Shown here: positions 25,801 to 40,400 of the stretch, piece after piece
Position numbering within the stretch: the first letter of the stretch is position 1
Layout: each line of letters starts with the position of its first letter
From: Merluccius polli
Taxonomy: Eukaryota > Chordata > Actinopteri > Gadiformes > Merlucciidae
NCBI GenBank assembly: GCA_030340625.1
Contig: JAOPHQ010005714.1
Coordinates: 92,501-156,500 of the forward strand
DNA length: 64,000 bases
Reading direction: 5' to 3'
Position numbers and translations under genes: made by a program
Notes under the pieces: generated by a model
Database searches by the model: none
What the model saw: only the letters and a program-made list of their open reading frames with translations
Told to the model about the DNA's origin: nothing

Positions 25801-27511
25801 GACTTGGGCTTGTTGACCTCGAAGCCCCCCGACCAGGTGCAGTTGGGCGTGTCCATGAGACGCACACACAGCAGCTGGTCGTAGTCGTTCCTCGGCCAAT
25901 GGAAAACCACGCTGGAGCCCGGCAGTGTGGAGATGTAGCCCTCTGGGTTGGTGGTGCCCTGGAACCAATGACAATCCACGAATGATGGGTTGGTGTTTTT
26001 GAGGTAGAGTACATAGCCAGTATATAGTTTTTGTATTTTGACTTTACATGAAGTTTGGGGCCGGGGAAGATCAGCGGACCGTTTTTTTTATTACCGCTAT
26101 GCATTTTGCAAATATTCAACGTCAAGAAAAGTCTAAATGATTAAGGTCTAACTTATAATCAGTTCATTTAAAATGAACTGACCTTTATAATACAAAATTG
26201 GAAATTTGACTTAATTATAATAATGCCCTGTACTTTCTGCTGTGACACCCTCATTTCCTGTCTGACAAAGTATGATGATTCATTCATAATAAAGTACATG
26301 ATATCTCTGATATCTTTGCCATCTTTGCTGATAATCCTTGGACTTGGATATTGTAGACTGGGCATGGACATTGGAGACTGCTTTTAACATGCACTTGTTG
26401 GTTGTTACTGTACTGTAACACTGTAACCTTGTAGCCTGCAAACAAAGTTTCCTAACGGAAAAAAAAAGGTTGAATTTGAATTTAATTGCCATGTTGGCTC
26501 ACCTTCCCCCTGGCAAACTCTCTCTGGGAGAAGGCCAGCTTGTGTCTGGAGCGGTTGTCCAGCAGGTAGCGAGGGGCAAAGGTCACAATGTGGGTGTCCC
26601 TGTAGCGCCCTTTCCCTTTGCGTACGTTGATGCCTGTGCCACCCAGACAGCACACATGTTGAGATGGAGAACAACACTTAAATGTTATAGCAGACCCAAA
26701 GACACACATTTGTCCGGTCCGGAAATCACTACTAACTAAATGTATATATTCAAACAGTAAACAATACAATGATCTATCATTATCTATTAACTATCTAGTC
26801 ATTTAGCAGTGAGGCTTTTATCCAAAGCGACTTACAGTGAATTCATATACATGTCACTAAGGAGCTCGTGGGGATTAGGGGCGTTTGGCTCAAGTAGGCT
26901 TATAGGTTAGGCTGCGGACATCGGGGATCAAACCCAGTACTTTTCAGCTGGGAGTCAAACACCTTAGTCACTATGCTATCCTGCGACTTGAACCCTGCAT
27001 CTCATACCAGGGATTGGGTTTGTTTGGGTAAATGTGAACACAGCGACCACCCCACTTAATATATTGCTCTTAAATTAATAAATTAATGAATATATTAATT
27101 AATGAATTAATGAATTATAACATTTGATGCCATAATTCTCTTGTGACTTTGCCTGCCAAATGACTGCTGATGAAATGTAGCTATCTAGCTAACTCTGGGT
27201 CAGTCAATGACAGTCCATTGTCCCTGTTAAATAAACAAATACGATAAAATAAATAACACTGTGTGGAAAGGAAACACACTAAACGGCCATAGACGGACAC
27301 GCTATGTGGCCACGGGTCCAAAACCTCTAATGATCAGACGGTATCGAGTGGAAGATTACCTATGTTGTAGATGAGCCCAGGGCGGTTGCTACTCTGGATG
27401 ACCTTGACGGCCCTCACCCCGCTGCCCCCGTCCAGGGAGAAGCGCTGGCACCAGCCTGGAACCCCGTCCGGGTGGATGCCCCGGCCCACGCGCATGGTAC
27501 ACCTTGTGGGG

Positions 27512-27553
<42 letters not shown>

Positions 27554-27696
27554 TGCGTATATATATATATATATATAAAATATACTTTTAGAGGATGACA
27601 CAAAAAGTGTGTCTTTTCCCCAGGAGTACTACATGAAATTAAACAAAACCAATATCTCCAATTCATTAATCAAGACATCCCCAAGTTTTAACAGCT

Positions 27697-27747
<51 letters not shown>

Positions 27748-30700
27748 ATAACCCTCTCTGCGCTACGATGCCCCAAGGTAAAGTCTAGCGTGTTAAATTT
27801 TTTTGACCGCTGTCGCAGTGTCTGACAACTCCTATGACGTGTACACAGACGTTGATGAATTAAACATTGACCTTTCTCCGCACCAAGTCACGGCGAGATT
27901 TTATGATGCAACATGAAAGCACTGTGAAAGACAACAATGTTGTGTAGTCTGATCCCGGCATTAGAGAAGCAGTTCCTATGACTGTGTGGGAAGACGACCG
28001 TACACTGTAGTCGTGTGCAGGGTGGCGTGTACACCTACATGGCGGGCTGCTCCTTGTCGGTGTAGCAGAACAGCAGGGGGCTGAGGCTCCTGGCCAACTC
28101 GTGCTCCTCAAATTGACCGGCCGCATCTGCCTTACCGTTGTCCTGCCGGAAGATCAGCGGGAGACCTGGCCAGCAGAGGACAAACAAACACAAACAAATG
28201 AAGAAACAAAAGAGTTGCCTAGAAAACGATGAGGCGTCGTACACAGGTTTACCCGAGTTAGGCCAGAGGTGAACGGATCTCACTGCTACACCCGACTACA
28301 CGGGTAATAACTTGATCTACATAATGTTAATATGATAAATCAACGACGAAAACGACAACCGTTAGTCGCCGTTCATTGGTTCCTTACCGGTTTTGTTGAT
28401 CAGCCAGTAGGGAGCGGAGATGAGTATCTTGAGGGCTCCCTGGGCACGCAGCACGATGCGGATGGTGAGGCAGAGCAGGCGCTTGTTAGCGTCATACAGC
28501 CTCATGCGCACCACGTAGTTCTGCGTACCTGGCGGGATCAGCAGCTCCTTGCACACCGGGAAGTTCTCCAGCAGCACCCCTGGACAGGCATGGGACCATA
28601 TGAAAATGTCATGTCATGATTATGCCTGCCAAAATAATAACATTCATTCAAAATATTTAAAAAAAATGTAAATCTAAATATGCTTAAAACTCTCAAAATG
28701 GCACTGAAACTTACTAGAATTACTTTATCTTACATTTTGTTAGGAAACAAATATTTTTGTTACACAGATAGGACACTATCTATGCAACAAATATTTTTGT
28801 TACACAGATAGGACACTATCTATGCGTGTTTATTGCTGAGGACCCAAGGAAGTGCAGTGTCGCGTGCATGCTCTAGAGATCCATGGGACATATTTATTAG
28901 TAATGCGTTACTACCGCCACACTGTGTCATGTATTGAGAGGGGACCCCTATTAACTGTTACACCACCGAACGGCATGCTGGGTACAGCTCACTCTCTGTC
29001 GCTCACTACAGTACATTCAAGGACAGATGAAGAAAGAGACCAGAGAGACCGGAGATGTTACATTGTAGCAAAGTCCTGTAAGCGACGCTTTTGTTCCAGG
29101 AAATAGCCTGGCCCGAAAACGTGCCGAACAGGCACGTTGTGAATGGGCACTGCACTAGTAACACATACGACTGACCGAGCTCCAGGTTCTGGGATGTGTC
29201 TGCGGCGTGTAGCACGGCCTCCTTGCCGGGCTTCAGCGAGCCCCTGATGGCGCTGCCCTTGATGTAGTAGTTGAGGTCGCAGGGCAGCAGGTTGGCCAGC
29301 ACCATGGTGGGCAGCAGGTAGATGGTGTGGCCCGGCTGCCGGTAGATCTCCTTAGCCCCGCCTCCCCCCGGCACCGACGACGACGCGGCCCGCTTGGCCG
29401 GCTGCTGCTCGGGGTAGTCCTCCTTCTTGATCACCACGCAGAACCTGGAGCAGAAGAAGAAGTAGGTTATTAAGAGAAGAAGAATAGATTAGATTAATAA
29501 GGAGTGGAGAGTAGAATAGACTAGATTAATAATAGAAGACGGGTATATTAGATTGGATTAGATTAGATTAATAATTGAAGAGTATATTAGATTAGATTAA
29601 TAACAGAAGAGTATATTAATAATACGATTAGATAAGATACATTTAATTGATTGCAGAAATGTTGGTATCACAAAAGAAAGTGCAGGAGAGTAGAAGTACG
29701 ATAAGAATTAAAGAGATCAAAATACAAGACACAAATAAACAAACACAAACAAGAATGTGCAAAGAAATATACCGAAGAATCTAGGTCTAAAATCTATATA
29801 CACTATTTTTACTATCAAATAAAATGGAACGGTCTATGCAGGAATATATCGATACATACTGTTTGTGAGGGATTTGAAAACAGTCAATTCCCTTTTATCT
29901 ACGCAAGTACACAGGGTTACAACGAGATACCATAATACACTAGCGAGGTACTATGTCAGGTCTAACTTTACTGTGAAATCTGGAGCTGAAGGGTTGTTAG
30001 AAGTAGAGGGGTTAGGGGTTGTAAAAACTAGAGGGAGCTGAAGGATTGTTAAAAGCAGTAAGAAGAAAAGTAGTTGAAAGTAAAAGGATGCTGAAGAGTA
30101 GTTAAAAGTAGAGGGAGGGCAGAAAATGATTGTTAAAAGTAGAGGGAAAGAACAAGTTAAAAGTATAGGATGCTGAAGGATTGTTAAAAGTAGAGGGAGG
30201 GCAAAAACGGAAAATAGAAATAAGAGAATAGAGGGGAAAGTTGTAAGTAGGGCTGGGCAATATATCAATATTATATTGATATTGTGATATAAGACTACAT
30301 ATCGTCTTAGATTTTGGATATCATAATATCTTGATATGGCATAAGTGTTGTCTTTTATTTCATAAGTAATTCAATACTTTCATAAGTATTTCATTCATAC
30401 AGGTGTATATACAAAAACAGGCTTTACCATGTGGTTATTGTATATAGACTATTTATTTATTTAATTACCAGAAAACATGCTATATCGTGATATACAGTAT
30501 ATCGTTATCAAGATATTAAAGGACCTATATCGGGATAGAAGATGTCGGCCATATTGCCCCGCCCTATCTGTGAGCAGAGCGAGGAAGACATTTCTCATCT
30601 CAACCCCGGCGGCCACCTGAAGTTGTGCTTGAGCTGGTCCTCAAAGTTGGCCGACTGGCACTCCCTCTTGCTGCTGCTGACCTCCCCGGTCCTCTCCACA

Positions 30701-31416
30701 CTGGTCCAGTGGATGGGGACCTTGCAGAAAAACAGTCCCAGGCCTTTAGGACGCGCCTGCAGCCGCCACGACATCAGATGCAGGGGAATGGGGGTGGCCT
30801 GGCCTGGGAGGATGGGGGGCAGCACCACGGGCTCTGCGGACACACACGCACACCTCCAAGTCAGGATAATCCATACTTTTCAGTTATTTTTCTTCATTGA
30901 CAATATCCCCCCCATCCCCAAAACAACCGAAGATTACCGCATTTGATTTTTACATAATTAAAAAACTGACTTCAGATTAACAGGTATTCACATGATTCAC
31001 TCAGTCTGTATTATAAAATCACACACCAAAACATCTGTGGCACTATTAGCACATACTACATATCTTAATGGACAGCACCCCCCCTCCCACCCACACACAC
31101 ACCCCGATCTGAGTCTTACTGTCGGGGGCGGAGGGGCTGTCCAGGCGTAGCTCCATGGGAACCTCGAGGCGGTTGCGGACCATGAGGGCAGAGCGCACTG
31201 TGATCACCTTCCTGGCGCTGCCCTCCATGGTGATGGAGAAGACGACCCGCACAGGGGGGAGCGCGGAGAACTGGAGGGGGAGGAGAGAGAGGTCAAAGGT
31301 CATGGCACAGTGCCACTCGAGATTCTATTTTTTAAATAAGCTCATGTAAGCTTGACCTAGTTTAAAAGGAAAACCAAACCTCTTGCTAGAGCTAGTCCCC
31401 ACCCATGATCCGATTT

Positions 31417-31473
<57 letters not shown>

Positions 31474-34400
31474 ATTTTTTTTTGTGTTTAAAATGTTTTT
31501 AATTCAAATTAAAATCAAGAAAATGTTGATGTGTTCTTGCTGACTTCTGGACACTTTAGATTTTGCCATCTCCACTAGCTCCAATCAGATTTGGGGGGGG
31601 GGGGGGGGGGGCGTAATAACTGGTAACGCACACAATAGCATGTGGTTAACCCATAGAGGGCAATTTGAGTCCATATTATCTTATCTTACATTTTTAAAAC
31701 TTTGTGCATTTAAGTCATGAGTTGGACCAGGGTCAATCCATAGCACTACTATGTAACCCACTACATCACGATTAGTATAGTATAGTATTATAGATATTCT
31801 GTTTTATTTAGTTATTATCTTAGTACATAGTTATTTTATATATTCTGACTTACGTAGACATGTGGATGAATGATGTTGGTCCTGCTAATGGGACTGCCAA
31901 CCTATGGAAATAAAAACATAACAATAATACTCTTCAAGATTAATATGCAGGTTTCAACACATTCAACGTAGTCTCACATATCAGATTTGAGATTAACATC
32001 TAAAGTCTGATGGCAGACAAGCTCAAATCTGGGTGAACTTGGGCTGTGGGCGGGATCTGTAGGTCGCGTGTTACATTGAATGGGTCTCTACTGGAAACAA
32101 CCTGACTGGCGGAGCCACAACAAACGTGATGAGGCTGAACATTATCATGATCTTTGGAAGAATATATCCGTAAGAAAACAGGAAACACTGCGTAACTCCG
32201 CTCCTTGCACTTCCTGGTTTCCAGGTCGAACTTCTAGATTCGAGATTACATTTAACGCAACGTAATGTAAATGAGTATGTGCGATAGTGGTCATCCATGT
32301 GCAGGTAGGCTTCTTGCTTTAGGATGCCTACAGACAGGCTGCGGATGTCGGGGTTGGAACCAAGATCGTTTTGGCCGCTGAGGTGGTCTCACCGTGTTGG
32401 AAGGGTTGTTGCGGTCGGGGGCGGCGTAGCGGAAGAACACGCCCACCTTGTCCACAGACACGGGCTTGACCTGCTCCCAACCTGCCACGCGTACCAGCAG
32501 CTGGTGCAGCTTCAGCTCATGAGTGTGTCTGAGGGGGCATGCACAAACATGTACACACGCACCAGACGTACACACACACACAGATTCATGTATTTAGTTT
32601 AAAATCACAATTTTCTTAAAATATTATGTTATGTATGTATACAGAATACAATACCAATACTTTATTTAATACTTTCAATACTTTTACTTTACTTAATACT
32701 TTACCAATCCATAATAATAATAATAACAATAATAATAAGCCGCAATGAGAGGAGTTCATGGTGTTAAAAACACTAGTAGCGTACCTGTGACGGAGCTTCT
32801 CCCGGGCCTCGAACTCAAAGGGTATCTCCTCCCCAGGCAGGACCTCTCTCCATTGGCTGATGTTGTGTGTGTCATCGGAGCCCGACCCGTGCACGTCAGC
32901 GATGGAGTCAGCGCTGCTGCTGTGAGACAGCGCCACTCTGGGGTGGAGCAGGGAAAATCAAATGGATGTACTTACACACCTTTATCCAAAGTGACTTGTG
33001 GTGAATTCAGATGCATGTCATTAAGGAGCAGGTAGGGGTTCGGGCGTGTGGCTCAAGGATGCCTACAGGAAGTTTTGCGGACACTGGGGTTCAAACCCGG
33101 TATCTTTTGGCTGCGAGTCCAACACCCTAACTAATAGAGTATCCTGTTGTTGTTCAGAATCAGAAGCAGTATTATTTTATTTTGTATGCTAGTATATTTG
33201 CACATACAAGGAAAGTGAGTTGGTTAAGTTGGTGAATAATAAGACATAAAGCAACACAATATAAGAAAATTAATAAACAAAACATTGAACAAGACAAATT
33301 AAAAATAAAACATGAATTAACAATATTTATATACCAAGTTATTAAGAACTATAAATGATGTAGGCTGTGAAAGCCTTATAGGCAATGAGAGGGCTAGAGG
33401 CTATGAAATGGGTATGAGCGTTTACACCTTAGTTAGAATAAATAGAAATATATATATAGATTTACGTGCGTGTATGTATATACATTTGTATTGCACATGT
33501 TTATTTTACCCGGGAGATAAGGAACATCAGTGCATTGTGTGTGTGTGTGTGTGTATGTGTGTGTGTGTGTGTGTGTGTGTTTTCATTGAACCTTAAATTA
33601 TGTTTGTCAAGGAATGTATGGATCCACTTTGAGCGTCACAATACAGTACTGGCCCAGCACTGGCACTGTCGGTTAAGTTCTGGCTATTTGGATACACTCC
33701 TCTTGTTTCAGGTCACTGTGTGGAGGGGAGATGATAGTCTTCCATTCCTTGCTGCCAGTTGAAGTGACTCACCTGGTAGGGGTGGTGGTGAGGGTGGCGA
33801 ACCACATGGTGCATCCCGTCCGGTTACGCAGGGCGTAGGGCACGAAGGGCTGCCTCCTCTTGCACGCCTTCACGTCTGCTGGGAATTAATGTGTCGGAAA
33901 AATCAATCACTCCAAGAGAAACCGAGGAAGGGCTGGTTATTAGTCCTCATGTTGTGTTACCATTACTCGTGGTATACTGTAGTTTGACCACGTTTTATCG
34001 TTGAGTTTTATGATTGTTCACTGTGATAAACTACCAATTTGGGGGTCCACAGAATCACTGGGTGGATACATATAAAATAGTGGTATAGCAGCAAAAAAAG
34101 TGATGTTTTTTTTTTAATAAAGACTAAATCCTTTTTTTTATTACTATTATGTACTTTTTTTTAATACCATGATATTACTATCTATATAGCTGAAATAATA
34201 TGTGTAATACATGGTTAATATGAGTTTGGCATAATTATTGAGAAAAAAACAAGCAAACAAATATTTGTATAAAGACATTATTTTGTTGAATTCAATTCTG
34301 ACTGCTGCTCAACCTGGTGCAAGTGTGCCATGTACATTTAATATCATCTGTGTTTTGAGGTGAATTCATACATCAGTACAAGAGGTGTATAGGAGACGAG

Positions 34401-37400
34401 ACACACATGTAAAGGGGAAAGCTGTACATAGTATTCTACCAGTTAGATTCAAAAAGAAAATTAGAAATGGATAGCCAGACAGAGGTTAATGAAAGGAAAG
34501 AGGCTATGTAAGGAGACACACAAATAATAAACCAGCATACAAACACAAACACACATATTAGCAGAAACCAAGTAGTAATGTGTAATCCAAAATACATGCC
34601 AATTATCAACTATAAAAATACCATAAAAGACCTGTTGGTGTGGGAATGCAGATGCTACCCCACTGACTTAATCCTATAAATTATACAATCCTAGTATCCA
34701 AAAGGCTCAAGTTACCTCAAAAGCCTTTGAATACATACTGACTTTAAGTCTGTACTTGCCAACTGACTCAAATCACACAAAATGAATGTTAAAAACGTTC
34801 AGATTTACTGAATAAGATACCGATAAACTCAGAGCACCGTCCTACTTTACTGCCTACCGTTATCTCAAACTGTCACGGGAGCGGTTGATAGGAATTCCTA
34901 CAGAATCTCTAATCTCCAAGTCGAAACTACTGACCCCTACCCTATCCAGAAAAACTAAACGAAAAACACAAAAACGAAATCCGACAAATAAGATACAAAA
35001 AATTAAAATGACATAAACATGAATGATTTAAAAGCTATGTTCACTGCGAGCCCTGGCCTTCTGTAGTACCTCTGGAGAGAATCTGCTGCTCCAAGCAGGT
35101 GAGGCTGGCAGTGCTCCTAGTTCTAAGGTAGGCCAGAGGAAGACCTGACAGCAGAGAGAGACAGTCATGTACAGAGACACGGGTTAGGAACAGACAGGAG
35201 AGGACCAGAGAGAGGACAGTCATCCACAGGGAGGAGACAAGTTAGGAACACACAGGAGAGGACCAGAGAGAGGACAGACATCCACAGGGAGGAGACAAGT
35301 TAGGAACACACAGGAGAGGACCAGAGAGAGGACAGACATCCACAGGGATGAGACAAGTTAGGAACACCCAGGAGAGGACCAGAGAGAGGACAGACATCCA
35401 CAGGGAGGAGACAAGTTAGGAACACACAGGAGAGGACCAGAGAGAGGACAGACATCCACAGGGAGGAGACAAGTTAGGAACACCCAGGAGAGGACCAGAG
35501 AGAGGACAGTCATCCACAGGGATGAGACAAGTTAGGAACACCCAGGAGAGGACCAGAGAGAGGACAGTCATCCACAGGGAGGAGACAAGTTAGGAACACA
35601 CAGGAGAGGACCAGAGAGAGGACAGTCATCCACAGGGAGGAGACAAGTTAGGAACACACAGGAGAGGACCAGAGAGAGGACAGTCATCCACAGGGAGGAG
35701 ACAAGTTAGGAACACACAGGAGAGGACCAGAGAGAGGACAGACATCCACAGGGAGGAGACAAGTTAGGAACACACAGGAGAGGACCAGAGAGAGGACAGT
35801 CATCCACAGGGAGGAGACAAGTTAGGAACACACAGGAGAGGACCAGAGAGGACAGTCATCCAAAGGAAGGAGATGAGTTAGGAACACACAGGAGAGGACC
35901 AGAGAGAGGACAGTCATCCACAGGGAGGAGACAAGTTAGGAACACACAGGAGAGGACCAGAGAGAAGACAGTCATGTACAGGGAGGAGAGGAGTTAGGAA
36001 CACACAGTAGAGGACCAGAGAGAAGAAAGACATCCACAGGGAGGAGACGAGTTAGGAACAGACAGGAGAGGACCACAGAGAGGACAGTCATCCACAGGGA
36101 GGAGCTGAGAAAGAAGAGAGAGCTTAGATAGCACGAAGCTATCAAGCAAATGTTTTTATTTGTAATATACTGTATGCCACTTGGTGGACGCTTTCATTCA
36201 AAAACGTCTTACAACACCACAAGTGTATACATTCTGAGCATGGGTGGCCCCAATGGGAATCGAACCGCTAACCCTGGCAGTGCTAATACCATGCTCTACC
36301 AGTTGGGTTAGGGTTAGCATCCGCATTAGCAGATGAGTTTTTCAGGGTTTGATCAATTCTATGATGCTAACCTGGTTCATAGTTGGTACAGTGAGGATGG
36401 TATCGACAGTGAGTTTGTTGCTATAATGTAGCATTTTCTACTACTGATTTTTGTTATCAGTTTAGAACGACACGTGAGCATGCGAGTTAGTGACATCATC
36501 TAGAGACAGGACCAATCAAGACACAAGGAAGTGACAACACCGTGCAACATAATTGGAGAAGACATGACATGAACCCTGTGCCTGTGTGATGATGTGCATG
36601 AGGTGAAGCTGTGTCTGGAGGTGCTTGAGGTGAGAGAAGGGGTGTGAAGAGACTCACTCTGGCCCAGGCTGGGTGGGTCGACGGAGGAGCCCATCCACGG
36701 CATAGCGGGGGGAGCCTGGGCCGCCTGCTCCTCCTCCTTGCAGTAGTCGGCAAGCCAGGAGCTCTTTGTGGTACGGTACTGTTCTGTAAGAACCACATAG
36801 AAACAATATATTAAGATCATAAATATCATGAATATATCATGTAGCCTAGCCAAATGGCAATACTATTTTAAATGTGGCTCATGTTTTTGGCTTTACATGT
36901 AAGCTACTCCTGCATGCCAATAGTCGTTTAGAATTAGTTAGTATGAATCCTAATGTGGGGTGTTTTCTGAAGGTCTATCTATGGCCTACCCAGCAGGACA
37001 GAAGTGATGTTGATGTCTAGTCTGTGCTTGGCACGGACAGCCATCTTGAGGCGTGGGGGGTGGAGGCGACCAGCAGCCTGCTGCTGCCATGTCAGGAAGC
37101 ACGGCCAGGGCTCGATGAAAGGCTCCCAGCCTGTTTCATTCAAACACAAACAGTTCCCAGTTACATGCATAGCATAGCAATAATGACTTGGTAACTAGCT
37201 ATAATTAACAGTTTTTTATCTTTATCTTTTTTTCTATTATCAATTTACTAATACATTATTTTCAACATATATGGTGTATAAGATAAGATAGTACTTTAAT
37301 CATCCCAGATAGGAAATGTGGGATGGTTTTAAGTAGTTTACTAAGCATATATATTATGAATGTATGACTGATAATCAAAATGTGTGATTATGTTATGTTG

Positions 37401-40400
37401 AAAGCTTAGTTTGGCGTTACCTGACAGCTCTCTGTTGTAGTAGTCTCCAGACAGGGTGAAGCTGGCGTTTCCTTCCTGGCTGGATCCGATCCGTTGCAAC
37501 ACATACAACCCTGTCATCAACAAGGACATCAAGTAAAAGTAGGATCTTTAAACAGAAATGTCAACCAAATGATGTATATATGTACAGTATATGCATAAAT
37601 TATTTTTTTTACATTATGAATATACATAAGTTCATATGAAGTCCGTAGTCGGGAGTATTTGGACAACTCAACTAAGAACAAGCGATATATTCTAAACAAC
37701 ATTATGAGTTTTTGGCGGTGACCAGCAACAGGACTCAAGCCAGCTGGCGGTGGGTCTCCACTCACGGGAGAAGGTGAGCTCCGCCAAGGGGATGTCACAG
37801 TCCAGACAGTCGTCGATGAAGCAGATACACACACTCTCTGCCTTGACCTCCACGCCCTGACAGCGGTGCCGAGTGGCTGGCCGAGTCCGGGTCGCCAGGT
37901 CCGGTCCTGCCGCGGCTCCACGCTATCTCCGCCTCTGCATTCTCCAGCAGCCAGGTGGCCGCCTGGTCCAGTTGACCTGTTGAGGGGGAAACCAATCAGA
38001 AACACATCTCTCTCTCTCTTTCTCTCGCTCTGGGTTGCTGGACACAATGTGGATTAGGGTTGTGCCGATAGACGATATCATCGTCCATCGTGATTGGCTG
38101 ACCGACATCACGATGTAGCGCAACCATCGTGATGCCACGCCCCCCTCCCTGTCAAACACAAACCAATCCTAGTCTCCTCTATAGCCTAAAAACTTGGATT
38201 GCTCTGTAAATTATATTGAGAATATAACTAATGCATATGCTCTTTCAAATAACCTGCAACCCAGGGGTCGGGAACCTGAGGCTCCTTTGCTGACTGAGTA
38301 GGCTCTCCGACGATGCTGAGCTTTTTACCACCTTCCTAAAACGAATGATCATGTCAATGCATGGCATGATGTCAAATGCATTTCTAAATTAGTTATATAA
38401 CTTGATCTAATACAGGGTAATTTAACCTCAGTCGGATCCGCAACTTCTCACGTAAATGTAATGGTCAACAGCGCAGCCGCGTTTCACAAAAATCGCACAC
38501 GCATTGATCTCCAGCAGCTTCACATCCGAACTCCTGTTTTAGAGAATTTATTGAGCTCACCACCTTCTTCAAATTCACAGTCCACCCACACAAGTGCGCC
38601 CTGATTGAATCCCTTTGGTCATGAATCCCCGCTATTTATTTTGGAGAATTAAGACGTTGCTGTCCTGAGCGTCCCATCAGCTGGAGAGAATCGCGCAGCT
38701 TGCGAGTGTAGCACAAATGGACCGAAAAAAAAAAAAAAAAAACCTTCAAGCTCCGAATTCTTGGCCATGATGTCAAATTGAATGAAAGAATGAAGGTGCT
38801 TCTGTTAACACACATTTATTAAAACACAGAAGTCGTACCCTTTTTACCAACCAACGCCATTGCATCAACGACTTTTTTTTTCTTTCTTTTTTTTTGTCTT
38901 ACGTGCAACATATTGAAAAGCCCGGATGAGTAGGCCTAGGCTAATGAGTAGGGTTAGTACAATAACTGTATAGTTATTGTACTAACTAACTGTTTTTTAT
39001 GGGTTTATTTTTGGCACACAAAAGGTCCGGCGGAGAGAGAAGTCCGGTGGGTCGGCGCTGGAAAGAGCGCGCGGCGCTTTGTGTGTCCACTGAATGACTT
39101 CACAATGTATAGTTTTTAAGTAGAAAAATATATATATTTATAGTAAAAAGTATTATCGTAAAAAGTGGTCAAAACGACGATATCATCATCAATCACGATG
39201 TTTTATGGTAATCATCGACGAGTGCCAATTTAGCGGACATCGCCCAACCCTAATGTGGATAAAGTACTTCTCACAAAACTCTGCCTGCATGCAGCCTTTG
39301 GAAAATCGGCTTTCTCCATCAAAGCAATACAAAAATGGAACTCAATCCCCATCTTATAGACTCCACATCTCTGACCTGTTTTAAGTCCCTATTGAAGGTC
39401 TGGCTTAAGAATTCAGTCTTGTAATCTGTAATTGCCTTTGTGTTGATGGATGCATCACAACCCGGGGACCACAGATAGCGTAAAGTGAAGAACTAGCGTG
39501 AAGCTAATTCTGGTGCAATTGTGAATTGTGCATGGTCCCTGACAAACAAACAATAAACTAAATATTTTGGGTATCAAAATGACTACTTTCTTACATGTCA
39601 GTAAAAGTTATCCACCATTAACAGTAAAAGTACAACACAGTCTACCGCCATGATAGAATTACTGGTAAAGTACTCAAGTACTTCCCACCCCAAACCTAAT
39701 TCTGATTAGATTAAATTAATGTAGGCTCCAGGCGTCTCTCACCTTTACAGAACACCAGGGCTCTCTTGCAGTCTTCCTTCCTGAAGCCAAGGTCCTGCAG
39801 GTGGCCCAGCTGGCCCTCTGTAGATCATGCATACATAATATAAAATATACAAACATAAAGTACATATAAATTAAAGCTGACTGAAAACCGCTATAAAAGG
39901 AAATCAACAGAGGCTACCGACTTGACGCAACTGTATCTGTAGTAATAGTAAGTTGCAGTAATAGTATCTGTATTAGTGTTAACAGGGTAAAAAATTACAG
40001 AGTGGATAAATCTACCAGTCAAGCAATTGTTTTATTATGTAACCCTGCATTTTTGTACCTGCCAAATGGTCAAATCTATCCGCCATTGGCTGGTGGCAGG
40101 TGTTAATTTTTTAACCCTGAGTTAATACAGACAAGGCTGGATGGGCGAGCTAGTGTATATTTTAGAGTGAGGAACAGACACACCGTCACACACCGTCTCT
40201 CAATGAAAACCCAGCAGTGAGTTTTGACGTAACCAACACTGCGCACACAGCTCAATGCGCCCTCTTCAAGTAACCTCTTAAAGGAACTGTACCCAGCAGG
40301 GCTTCCGTCTTGGCCTTGAAGCTGTCCTTCTGTGAGAGCACCGGCCCCGGGCCGGCGGTGGGGGCTGAGGTGGGGTCGTCTGGGGCCGTGGCACCGGTGG

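Noticed and set aside
35147..36103. CRISPR array or coding repeat
   Set aside because: No spacers; 58-bp period in an intron; no reading frame conserved.
36178..36305. Functional tRNA gene on minus strand
   Set aside because: tRNA-like head fused to a SINE body; the anticodon arm is not convincing.
37900..37965. Mini-intron that would repair the frame in exon w30
   Set aside because: The only GT...AG pair (about 66 bp) gives the wrong phase and removes sequence that aligns with the human linker.
37795..37995. Separate small protein ending RRLSGL
   Set aside because: It is the first part of vps13d exon w30 read through the frameshift, not an independent gene.
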